64,000 bases of DNA from Flavobacteriales bacterium (GTDB lineage Bacteria; Bacteroidota; Bacteroidia; Flavobacteriales_F; PHOS-HE28): positions 496,001 through 560,000 of the forward strand of contig JACJZJ010000002.1 in assembly GCA_020635675.1 (NCBI GenBank). Direction: 5' to 3'. Below, in pieces: positions 23,825-32,141 of the stretch. Positions within the stretch are counted from its first letter, which is position 1; each line of letters begins with the position of its first letter. Below the pieces are notes generated by a model. The model was given only the letters and a program-made list of their open reading frames with translations, did no database searches and was not told the DNA's origin. A program made the position numbers and the translations under genes.

Positions 23825-25969
23825 ATGAGCAGGAGAAAGGAGCCGCAGGGCGCGGCAAGTCCGATCACCCAGGCGGTGCTGGCTGCGGTCCGCCGTGCGG
23901 GCGCGGCAGGGATCACCAGCCAGCAGCTTGCCCTGAAGCTCGGGCTGAAGGACCGTTCCCAACGTTATTTGATCTCCGATGCCTTGGAAGACCTTCTGGA
24001 CGCGGACAGCATACGAGTGGGCAAAAAGGGGCGATTCATCAGCAACATCGCCCGGGACGAGAGCGAAGGGGTGATCAGCATTATTGCAAGCGGAGCCGGT
24101 TTCGTTCGTCTGGATGGCGCCGAGGGGTCGGACGATGTGTTCGTTCCGGAGCGGCACGTCGGCACGGCACTCCATGGGGACCGCGTGCGGGTGCGGCGTT
24201 CTGGAGGGCGCGGCGGGCGGCCGGAGGGGCGGGTCGTAAGTGTGGTCAAACGACGCAGGACCCACTTTGTGGGTGTTCTGCACAAGCAACAAGGCCGCCA
24301 CATCCTTGTCGCCGACGACCAGCGCATGCCGAAGCCCTTTTTCGTGGCGATGAACGACTTGGGCGGAGGGGTTGATGGGGACAAGGCCATTCTTGAACTC
24401 GGGGAGTGGCGCGACCCCAAGGACCTTCCCCGTGGACGCGTCGTGCGCGTACTGGGGAAGGCCGGGGAACACGAGGTGGAAATGCACGCCATTCTGGCCG
24501 AGTTCGGCCTGCCGCTGGAATTTCCGGAGAATGTGCTACACGAAGCCGATGGGATACCGGACGGTCGCACGCCGGGTGAACTGGCCCGCCGGCGGGATAT
24601 GCGTGGGATCACCACGTTCACGATCGACCCGGAGGACGCCAAGGACCTCGATGACGCCTTGAGCATCCAGCGACTCGACAATGGGAATTGGGAGGTCGGT
24701 ATCCATATCGCCGATGTAACGCACTATGTCAAGGCCAATTCCACCTTGGACCAGGAGGCGGCCGCTCGTGCCACCTCGGTATACCTCGTGGACCGCGTTG
24801 TGCCCATGCTCCCCGAGCGGCTGAGCAATGACCTGTGTTCGCTGAACGCCGGAACGGACAAACTCACGTTCTCGGCCGTATTCGAGTTGGACCAGAAGGC
24901 CCACGTCCACACCGAGTGGTTCGGGCGCACCGTCATCCACTCGGGTCGTCGTTTCGCCTATGCCGAGGCCCAGGCCCTCATTGATGGCGGTCAGGGCGAC
25001 CTCAAGGAGGAGGTGCTGGAGCTGCATCGACTGGCCCAACAGCTGCGCCAGGCCCGCCTTCGAGCGGGTGCCCTGGAGATCGTCAGCAACGAAGTACGCT
25101 TCCGCCTCGACGAGAAGGGCGTACCGCTCGAGGTATACGAGAAGGTCATGGGCGAGGCGAATTGGCTCATCGAGGAGTTCATGCTGCTCGCCAATAGACG
25201 GGTGGCGGCGTGGGTCGGTCGACGAAAGAAGGGCGGGGAACGGCCCTTCGTCTATCGGGTACACGACCTCCCGGACCCCGAAAAGGTCGACCAATTGCGC
25301 GCGTTGGCGCGCAGCTTCGGATATCAGCTTCAGGTGCAACATCCCGAGGAACTACCCCATGCGATCAACACATTGCTCCGCGAGATCCGGGGCAAGGAGG
25401 AGGAGGGCATCATCCGGCAGGTGGTGATACGGACCATGGCCAAGGCGACCTATACCACGGACAATATCGGTCACTATGGTCTGGCGTTCGAGCATTATAC
25501 GCACTTCACCTCCCCTATCCGACGCTACCCGGACATGCTGGTCCACCGGGCTCTGGCCCACTACCTGGACCATGGCGGCCCGCTCGACAAGGAACGCCTG
25601 GAAATGCAATGCGTCCATAGCTCGATGATGGAACGCCGCGCCGCTGATGCGGAACGGGCGAGCGTTCGCTACAAGCAGGCCGAGTATCTGATGGCCCGTA
25701 TCGGTGAGGAGTTCGATGGCAAGGTGTCCGGGATCACCTCCTGGGGTGTCTATGTGGAGTTGGACTCCAATCACTGTGAGGGAATGATCCCGGTCCGCGA
25801 TATGCGCGGCGATATCTTCAAATTCGAGGAGGAGCGTTACCGGTTGGTCGGCATGCGCTCAGGAAGGACCATCCACTTGGGCGATCCCCTGCGTGTGATC
25901 GTCCGGTCGGTGGATATGGACCGCCGTACCGTGGACCTGAGGGAGACCGGTGGCGTCAGACGAACTTGA
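23825..25969 (+). CDS. rnr: Ribonuclease R
   Basis: This 714-residue 3'-5' exoribonuclease of the RNB family degrades structured RNA. Domain order: an N-terminal winged-helix-like segment (about residues 12-65), cold-shock OB folds (about 70-235), the RNB catalytic domain (about 250-590), and a C-terminal S1 domain (about 620-705). The active-site aspartates lie in TFTIDPEDAKDLDDALSI, and the RNB signature HFTSPIRRYPDMLVHR is present. A longer N-terminal extension of 36 codons looks non-native; ATG at 23825 is chosen. Its last 14 nt overlap the convergent response-regulator gene. Confidence 0.96.
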   Translation: MSRRKEPQGAASPITQAVLAAVRRAGAAGITSQQLALKLGLKDRSQRYLISDALEDLLDADSIRVGKKGRFISNIARDESEGVISIIASGAGFVRLDGAEGSDDVFVPERHVGTALHGDRVRVRRSGGRGGRPEGRVVSVVKRRRTHFVGVLHKQQGRHILVADDQRMPKPFFVAMNDLGGGVDGDKAILELGEWRDPKDLPRGRVVRVLGKAGEHEVEMHAILAEFGLPLEFPENVLHEADGIPDGRTPGELARRRDMRGITTFTIDPEDAKDLDDALSIQRLDNGNWEVGIHIADVTHYVKANSTLDQEAAARATSVYLVDRVVPMLPERLSNDLCSLNAGTDKLTFSAVFELDQKAHVHTEWFGRTVIHSGRRFAYAEAQALIDGGQGDLKEEVLELHRLAQQLRQARLRAGALEIVSNEVRFRLDEKGVPLEVYEKVMGEANWLIEEFMLLANRRVAAWVGRRKKGGERPFVYRVHDLPDPEKVDQLRALARSFGYQLQVQHPEELPHAINTLLREIRGKEEEGIIRQVVIRTMAKATYTTDNIGHYGLAFEHYTHFTSPIRRYPDMLVHRALAHYLDHGGPLDKERLEMQCVHSSMMERRAADAERASVRYKQAEYLMARIGEEFDGKVSGITSWGVYVELDSNHCEGMIPVRDMRGDIFKFEEERYRLVGMRSGRTIHLGDPLRVIVRSVDMDRRTVDLRETGGVRRT

Positions 25970-26711
25970 GCCGTTTGGCCAGGTCGTCCTTGTAGCTTCC
26001 TCCGATCGGGATCACCTTTTTGTCGTTCTCCAGGATGAGGTTCGGCTGTTCGATGGCCACGATCTTGTCGATACGAACGATGAAGGAGCGATGCACGCGC
26101 GCGAATTCGTTCTCGGGGAGCTTTGATTCGATATCCTTCATGGTACTGTGGACCGTGTATCGTGTGGAGAGCGTATTGATCACCACGTAGTCCTTCAGCG
26201 CCTCGATGTAATAGATGTCACTGATGCGCAGCTTGACGAGTCGTGAATTGCTCTTCACGAACAGCAGGTCGTTCGCACCACTGCCGCTTTCGACAAGGTT
26301 GAACAGAAGGTCCCGCTCCTTCAATACCTCGGCCTCCTTCTTGTGCTTGTAAAGCGCCATCTCGATCGACGTATGGATATCGATCTCCTTGAACGGCTTG
26401 ATGATGTAGCCATACGGCTGGGTGACCTTCGCCTTGCTGAGCGTGCTTTCGTCCGCGTAGGCCGTCAGAAAGATGACCGGTATGTTGGTCTCCTGTCGGA
26501 TGCGCATCGCCGCTTCGATACCGTTCATTTCCCCCTTGAGCATGATGTCCATGAGGATGATGTCCGGTTGCTTTTCCATCGCCAGCTGTACCGCCAGTTC
26601 ACCCGTGGCCGCAGCGCCCACCACATGGTAGCCCAGCTTCTTCAAGCTGTGCTGGATGTCCTTACTCACAATGCTCTCGTCCTCGACCACTAGGACATTG
26701 GTCTGCGGCAT
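25956..26711 (-). CDS. LytTR-type response regulator
   Basis: This 251-residue regulator has an N-terminal receiver domain (about residues 3-120), with acidic pocket VVEDES (E10/D11), phospho-acceptor D55 in ILMDIML, T in FLTAYADES, and K in YIIKPF. A C-terminal LytTR DNA-binding domain (about 155-250) follows: YYIEALKDYVVI, HSTMKDIESKLP and RVHRSFIVRIDKI. It starts 7 nt after the histidine kinase stop, so the two form a cotranscribed two-component pair. The ATG at 26711 gives the receiver's standard start. Confidence 0.94.
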   Translation of the reverse strand: MPQTNVLVVEDESIVSKDIQHSLKKLGYHVVGAAATGELAVQLAMEKQPDIILMDIMLKGEMNGIEAAMRIRQETNIPVIFLTAYADESTLSKAKVTQPYGYIIKPFKEIDIHTSIEMALYKHKKEAEVLKERDLLFNLVESGSGANDLLFVKSNSRLVKLRISDIYYIEALKDYVVINTLSTRYTVHSTMKDIESKLPENEFARVHRSFIVRIDKIVAIEQPNLILENDKKVIPIGGSYKDDLAKRLKFV

Positions 26712-26718
26712 GGTTCGT

Positions 26719-29700
26719 TCACTTGATACGTTCAAAAGTAAGGAAATAGCGGGCCCCGCGGCCTTTGGGGCGTTCAAGGGTGGCGTCAAGCTGGTCGACC
26801 AACGTGTGCACGAGTTGCAAGCCGAGGTTGGCGTCGCGTTCGTCGTCGAAATCCTCTGGCAATCCCACTCCGTTATCGCTCACCTCCACCCTGATCCGTC
26901 GATCTTCCGCATGCACTCCGACCCTGATCCGACCCTGCCTTTCGTTCGGGAAAGCATGTTTCAGGGCATTGCTGATCAACTCATTGAGGATCAGCCCACA
27001 GGGAATCGCCTGGTCCAGGCCGAGCAGCACGCGTTCAAGGTCGGTCTCCAACTCCACCGTCCCGCTTACGCTATAGCTCATCACCAGGTTACGTGAGAGG
27101 CGGTCGACATAGTTGGCCAGGTCGATGCTGCTGAAGTCCTTTGTTTGATAGAGGCTTTCGTGAATGAAGCTCATGGACCGGATCCGGTCCTGGCTTTCCC
27201 GCAGTAGGTCCAGCATGCGCTGGTCCTTGCCGACATAGCTGGTCTGCAGGTTGAGTATGCTGCTGATGATCTGGAGGTTGTTCTTCACCCGATGGTGGAC
27301 CTCCTTCAGAAGTACCTCCTTCTCATGCAGACTCTCCCGCAGCTCGGCCTCCACCGTCATTTTATCCGTGATGTCATAGGCCAGACAGCTGATCTCCCGG
27401 ACGCGACCGTCGATCACGATGGGGTTCAAGAAGTTCTCCAGCCAGATGCTGCCCCCCGAAGGGTCCCGAAGCTCCACTTGGAATTGTTGCGGCCTCCCGT
27501 CCATGGCCGCCTTGTAATGGTCGGTGATCTGCCTTCTCTTCTTGTTCATCGCGTACCCGGAAAGCTCTTCCAGGAACGCTGATCCCGGTGCGAGTTCGAT
27601 GTTGTACATATTGGTGATGGACCTTTGGAAATGGTCGTTGAGCGCAGTGATCCGAAAGTCACTGTCCATGGTCCATACCATCATATTCGCGCTGTTGGAG
27701 AAGATGGCGGCCAGGCGCGCGGCCTGATCGCGCACGACCCGCTCGGCCCGTTTCTTCTCCGTGATCTCATGACCGATGCCGAAGACTTCCGCCACCCGCC
27801 CGTTCGCGGCATATACCGGGCTGAGGAAGATCTCATTGCTGACGTGGTTGCCCTCTTTGTCCTTGACCTCGGTCTCAAAACGAAGCGTGTTCCCCTTGAA
27901 GGCCTCCTGGTACTTTTCCTCCCAGAAACGATGGTATGCATCGCTCGCGAAGCGCTTCCGCGGACGACCGGCATCCCGATTGATCTCCGGCCTCGTACCA
28001 TACAGCCTAGTGATCATGTCCGCATAACCCTGGTTGAAAGAGGTCAGTGCCAGTCGTTCATCCACGGTCCAGAACATGTGTTCGCCGCTCTCGAACAACG
28101 CACGAAGCTTCGCGGCATGCTCCTGGAGCTGGGCTTCCGCTAGTTCCTCGCGGGTGATGTCGTGAAAAATGCTGCGCGTACTTACCACCTCTCCGTCCAC
28201 GGTCCTGGCGTTCGTGTTCCCGCGCACATGGACCTGGGCCCCATCCTTGGCAACGAACACCGTACGGAGGTTCTTTACGACCTCTCCGCTCATTACAACG
28301 GCGAAAACACGCCGGCAATGTTCCAGCTCATCCGGATGGACCAGGTCCCATATGGTCAACTCACGCAGTTCGGGGTCGGAATAACCGAGGGTCTTCCGCC
28401 ATGCTGCGTTCACGAACTGGAATCGCCCATCCGCACTTACGATCTGCACGAGATCAGTGGCATTCTCGAAGAGGTCACGGTACCGCTCCTCGCTCGCCGA
28501 AAGCGCTTCGCGATCGCGTTTCGCCCGGGTCACATCCCGGGATACGCCCATCGACCCCAGCAACTTGCCATCCGGACCGAAAAGGCGGGATGCGGCAAGG
28601 AAAACGGTGAACTCCTTTCCATCGCGATCGACATTCCGCACCTCGCCCGCGAAGGCGCCATGTGAATTGAGCTCATCCTGTATGCGTTCATATTCGGCCT
28701 TGTCCGCATAGAGCATGTCGGACACGCGACCCAGCACCTCCTGCGATTCATAGCCGAACTTGAGAGTGGCGGCAGGATTGAATTCCGTGATGCATCCCGC
28801 CTCATCCACGGCTATGATCATGTCCAGCGAACTGTCCACGATGCTCTTGGCGAATTGCTTGGCCTGGATCAGCTCCTTTTGGGTCCGCCGATGTTCCTTG
28901 ATCTCACGGCGAAGAACACTGTTGACCTCTTCGGCCACCTGTGCGCGTTTGTTCTCCTGCGCCTTGGTGCGCTCACCGCCCTTCGCGTTCAGGGTCCATT
29001 GCAATGCGTCCTGGCCCTCATATTCCATCAGAAAGAGCCTGACGGACAATTCCATGGGGTGGCCATCGGCGGCCATGATCCGCATGTCGAAAGGATCGAT
29101 GGTCTCACCGGCCAATGCACGGTCCGTATAACGACGGACCCGATCACGATCATCCGGATGGACATGCACCAATAGCGCAGTTCCTCCGGGCTTGTTCGCT
29201 TTCAGATATGGTCCGGCCGGATCTGCATGGACGACCTGGTCGTTCAGTGTGATGACAATAGCTCCCGAAGCCTGCCTCGGCACCCACTGATCAGCAGCGG
29301 ACCTCGATCCTCGCCCCGTACTGTTCCGGCGGGCCGCGGAAACATCCATGAGGACACCTTCGATCACGGCCTCGGAACCGGAACGGCGCACGATACGCGC
29401 ATTCACAAGCACATGAACCGGTCCCCCATCACAATGCCTTAGTGTCATTTCATGGGCGACCAGGGTTCCGCGCTCACCCAACCTTTCCAGAAAATCCTCC
29501 CTTTCCGCTGGTCCTGCGTAGATCGCCGTCAACGGCGCGTTCACGAGCGACCCGATGGAAGGATGGCCGAGCATGCCTGCCATGTGGATGTTGCATTCCA
29601 CAAGTCGGCCGTCCATCGTGGCGCGGAAAGCACCGCTGAGCCCCTCTACGACAAGGTCGTCCTGTAGCTTCTCGATCGACGGCTCGGCATCAAGCTTTCG

Positions 29701-29724
29701 TGATCGCTGCCTCGGGCTCTTCAT
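26719..29724 (-). CDS. Multi-PAS sensor histidine kinase (HisKA_2 type)
   Basis: This 1001-residue protein has about six consecutive PAS/PAC domains between residues 15 and 790, with recurrent cores such as ADGRFQFVNAAWRKTLGYSD and AGCITEFNPAATLKFGYES. A HisKA_2 dimerisation segment holds the phospho-histidine in KEVHHRVKNNLQIISSILNL (H810/H811). The ATPase domain has N box LILNELISNALKHAFP (about 912-927), G1 VSDNGVGLP, and G2 LGLQLVHTLVDQL. No membrane helix is evident, so it is probably cytoplasmic and senses via PAS ligands. It is transcribed directly ahead of the LytTR regulator and behind the MORN-like protein gene. Confidence 0.94.
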   Translation of the reverse strand: MKSPRQRSRKLDAEPSIEKLQDDLVVEGLSGAFRATMDGRLVECNIHMAGMLGHPSIGSLVNAPLTAIYAGPAEREDFLERLGERGTLVAHEMTLRHCDGGPVHVLVNARIVRRSGSEAVIEGVLMDVSAARRNSTGRGSRSAADQWVPRQASGAIVITLNDQVVHADPAGPYLKANKPGGTALLVHVHPDDRDRVRRYTDRALAGETIDPFDMRIMAADGHPMELSVRLFLMEYEGQDALQWTLNAKGGERTKAQENKRAQVAEEVNSVLRREIKEHRRTQKELIQAKQFAKSIVDSSLDMIIAVDEAGCITEFNPAATLKFGYESQEVLGRVSDMLYADKAEYERIQDELNSHGAFAGEVRNVDRDGKEFTVFLAASRLFGPDGKLLGSMGVSRDVTRAKRDREALSASEERYRDLFENATDLVQIVSADGRFQFVNAAWRKTLGYSDPELRELTIWDLVHPDELEHCRRVFAVVMSGEVVKNLRTVFVAKDGAQVHVRGNTNARTVDGEVVSTRSIFHDITREELAEAQLQEHAAKLRALFESGEHMFWTVDERLALTSFNQGYADMITRLYGTRPEINRDAGRPRKRFASDAYHRFWEEKYQEAFKGNTLRFETEVKDKEGNHVSNEIFLSPVYAANGRVAEVFGIGHEITEKKRAERVVRDQAARLAAIFSNSANMMVWTMDSDFRITALNDHFQRSITNMYNIELAPGSAFLEELSGYAMNKKRRQITDHYKAAMDGRPQQFQVELRDPSGGSIWLENFLNPIVIDGRVREISCLAYDITDKMTVEAELRESLHEKEVLLKEVHHRVKNNLQIISSILNLQTSYVGKDQRMLDLLRESQDRIRSMSFIHESLYQTKDFSSIDLANYVDRLSRNLVMSYSVSGTVELETDLERVLLGLDQAIPCGLILNELISNALKHAFPNERQGRIRVGVHAEDRRIRVEVSDNGVGLPEDFDDERDANLGLQLVHTLVDQLDATLERPKGRGARYFLTFERIK

Positions 29725-29736
29725 CGCAACACTCGA

Positions 29737-31275
29737 TCATGGTGTGTCCGGCGCGAAAGGCGGCGGCACCTTCTCACCATCGATGCGCACCTCGGCGCCA
29801 TCCTTATACCGGATGGTCAATCCTGGTTCGCCTATCGAGGAGAAATAGGTGAAGTCCCCCTGCTCCAGACCCATGGTATATCGCCCCTCACAACGCAACT
29901 GCCCATTGGGCCAATACCATTTGTGCTTCCCGTTGGGCAACCCATCAATAAAGGATCCGACGAAGCTTTTCCGGCCATTGTCGTACGTATAGACCCAATC
30001 TCCATCCTTCAGTCCTCCCTTATAGCGTCCCTCTTCGCGGTGGTCCCCAACATGATAGGTCCATGCACCCTCGCGGAGACCATCGATATACTCACCCTGC
30101 GAGATCACATCTCCCGTGCTGTCGAATTCGACCGATACACCATCCTCCTTACCCTTTCGATAGTTCTCCTCCCGATGGAGCGTTCCATCCTCATAGAACC
30201 AGCGCCAGGTGTTCTGCGCAAGTCCATTGGCGTAACGCCCTTGTTGCTCCACTGCTCCGGATCTATGGAAGTACGTCCATTCCCCCTCGCGCTTCCCTCC
30301 TTTGTATTCGCCTTCTGCGCGCTTCTCACCACTGGCATAGTATTCCACCCATTTTCCTTCGCGCTGGCCCAATTCTCCAACGGGTCCCTCTCCCAGAACG
30401 TGGTCGTCGACATATATGGACGCTGATATCACCTGACCGTTCTTATCGAACGAGCGAAAGAGCCCTTGTTTCGCTCCATCCTGACCGTAGCTTCCCATCG
30501 TGGCCACCCTTCCGTTCGCGTGATAGGTATTGCGGATCTTCAATTGCATGGCTTCACGAGCACCCTCCTCCACCTGATCCTGATCGTATTTCCGTATGTC
30601 CTTCAGATTGCCTTTGGCATCGTATTCCTTATATATACCCTGACGCTTACCATCCACATAATCACATTCCCATTTCACGGTGCCTCCCGTTTGGAACTCC
30701 CTCCAGGTACCCTGACGTAGGCCGTTCTCATCGATCTGGTTGATCGCCTCACGCTTCCTCAACATCCCTGAACCGTAGCGCAATACGGCAATGACACGCC
30801 CATCATCCGCATACTCGAATCCTGTTCCCTCTTCCTTCCCATCAATGAACGGGATCCGCTTCTGTACCTGACCGTTGGGATAGAAGTAGATCGCATCGCC
30901 TTGCTGCACATCGTCCAAATACGTTTCTTCACTGAGCAACTCGCCATTGGTCGAATACTTGTGCAACACGCCGTTCTTCTTTCCATTGACGTATGGCACT
31001 TCCGAGAGCAATGAGCCCATAGGCGCATAGAACCTCCATACACCCTCCAACTGGAAGTTCACCCGGTCTCCTTCACTTTGCAGTGTGCCGTCCTCATAGT
31101 AGTTCTTCCAATGTCCCTCGGGTTTGCCATCCACCAGCCGACCCGCACTGCTTATTCGACCATTGGCATAATGGTATTCCTGGTATCCGTCCTGTGCCTT
31201 GATGTGCTGCACATCGACCAAGGTCGTGATGAGCAGAAGAACGGATAATGATCGAAGTGAACAGGAAAAGAACAT
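29737..31275 (-). CDS. Exported MORN/YwqK-like repeat protein
   Basis: This 512-residue protein has a signal peptide (MFFSCSLRSLSVLLLITTLV) and then about 15 or more repeats of about 23 residues. The repeats follow the pattern G-x-W-x-x-Y-x-x-[ND]G-x-x-x-x-E-G-x-Y-x-x-G-K-x-[ED]G, for example EGHWKNYYEDGTLQSEGD and EGEWTYFHRSGAVEQQGRY. These are MORN/YwqK-like beta-hairpin repeats, generally used for protein or membrane contact; no enzyme domain is seen. The gene lies 12 nt upstream of the histidine kinase gene on the same strand, so it may be an accessory of that signalling pair. Confidence 0.85.
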   Translation of the reverse strand: MFFSCSLRSLSVLLLITTLVDVQHIKAQDGYQEYHYANGRISSAGRLVDGKPEGHWKNYYEDGTLQSEGDRVNFQLEGVWRFYAPMGSLLSEVPYVNGKKNGVLHKYSTNGELLSEETYLDDVQQGDAIYFYPNGQVQKRIPFIDGKEEGTGFEYADDGRVIAVLRYGSGMLRKREAINQIDENGLRQGTWREFQTGGTVKWECDYVDGKRQGIYKEYDAKGNLKDIRKYDQDQVEEGAREAMQLKIRNTYHANGRVATMGSYGQDGAKQGLFRSFDKNGQVISASIYVDDHVLGEGPVGELGQREGKWVEYYASGEKRAEGEYKGGKREGEWTYFHRSGAVEQQGRYANGLAQNTWRWFYEDGTLHREENYRKGKEDGVSVEFDSTGDVISQGEYIDGLREGAWTYHVGDHREEGRYKGGLKDGDWVYTYDNGRKSFVGSFIDGLPNGKHKWYWPNGQLRCEGRYTMGLEQGDFTYFSSIGEPGLTIRYKDGAEVRIDGEKVPPPFAPDTP

Positions 31276-31664
31276 ATTCCAATAAGGTTATTGATATAGT
31301 AGTAGAGGTGTTGATGTTGTTGAAGAAAGCTGTTCGCTCGGGTTGCAGGGATCGGTTATCAAAAGTAGCTCACCGTGGACCAACGATCTGCAGGAACCAC
31401 TGGTCGCATCCAACGACCGGACGGTCAGCAAATAGCGATCGATGATGAACGATCATCGATCCATCGGTGTCCAGGGGATCGTTGATATCCTGGATGACCG
31501 GACAGGGCCCTCGATGGTTGGATCGCAGTGGGCTATTCTGTACGGATCGTTGTTGTAAGGATCATCGCGGTGTGGTATGTGAGCGGGCCGGTATGAAAGT
31601 TCTCATCCTTCGTCAACAACCTCGTGGCAGGAATGAACGATCCGATCGTGGGTAACCCTCAACG
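31276..31664. other. Long non-coding region with AACGATC repeats and palindromes
   Basis: This is the only stretch over 300 bp without a gene. Its left end is AT-rich with TAGTAGTAG at 31297-31305. From 31349 to about 31647 it holds about 11 GATC tetramers and five copies of AACGATC or its complement GATCGTT. It also holds a 10-bp inverted repeat (31437-31461) and the palindrome ACGATCcGATCGT (31637-31649). I see no tRNA, rRNA, tmRNA or RNase P signature on either strand. It lies between the divergent MORN-like gene and rpiB. Confidence 0.6.
31437..31461. repeat. Perfect inverted repeat with 5-nt loop
   Basis: GATCGATGAT (31437-31446) and ATCATCGATC (31452-31461) are exact complements around the spacer GAACG. 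No T tract follows, so it is not a typical terminator and may be an operator or structural element. Confidence 0.7.
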
Positions 31665-31672
31665 TATCTTTG
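31665..31672 (+). promoter_or_regulatory. Promoter -7 box TATCTTTG four nt before rpiB ATG
   Basis: An exact TAnnTTTG match is followed by GGTT and the rpiB ATG at 31677. The spacing implies transcription starting at the A of ATG (leaderless). Confidence 0.55.
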
Positions 31673-31676
31673 GGTT

Positions 31677-32141
31677 ATGGGATTGCACGAGGGTGCGCGT
31701 ATATCCATAGGCACGGACCATGCCGGACGGGACCTGAAGGACCTCCTTTCTCGACACTTGTCCAAGCTTGGGTACCTGGTGATCGATCATGGAACGAGTG
31801 TTCCTGGGAGCGTGGACTATCCGGACATGGCACACCCGGTGGCAGCGGACGTGGCGGAAGGTCGTTCCGACATGGGTGTGGTGATATGCGGAAGCGGTAA
31901 TGGAGTGAACATGGTGGCCAACAAGCACAGCGGTGTACGGAGTGCCTTGGCCTGGCGGCCGGATGTAGCGGCATTGGCACGGGAACACAATGCAGCGAAT
32001 GTGCTGGCGCTTCCGGCAAGGTTCATCGATGGTGATGAGGCGATCGCGATCCTGGACGCCTTCCTCAAAGCGAACTTCGAAGGGGGGCGTCACGAACGCA
32101 GGGTGGCGAAGATCGAACGCCTGTCACACAGTCTTCCGTGA
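31677..32141 (+). CDS. rpiB: Ribose-5-phosphate isomerase B
   Basis: This 154-residue RpiB/LacAB-family isomerase interconverts ribose 5-phosphate and ribulose 5-phosphate. Visible motifs are SIGTDHAGRDLKDLL, the DHGTSVPGSVDYPDMAH substrate region, and the catalytic cysteine in VVICGSGNGVNMVANKH. The usual GTG is GSG here, which remains compatible with the family's anion loop. The start codon sits 4 nt after a strong promoter box. The stop overlaps the GTG start of the M28 peptidase gene (GTGA), so the two are translationally coupled. Confidence 0.94.
   Translation: MGLHEGARISIGTDHAGRDLKDLLSRHLSKLGYLVIDHGTSVPGSVDYPDMAHPVAADVAEGRSDMGVVICGSGNGVNMVANKHSGVRSALAWRPDVAALAREHNAANVLALPARFIDGDEAIAILDAFLKANFEGGRHERRVAKIERLSHSLP

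Noticed and set aside
5591..25969. Longer N-terminal starts for purN, prs, rnr, the PfkB kinase, the Usp protein and others
   Set aside because: The extensions are not family-like, and several contain or overlap the gene's own promoter box, so the internal ATG was chosen.
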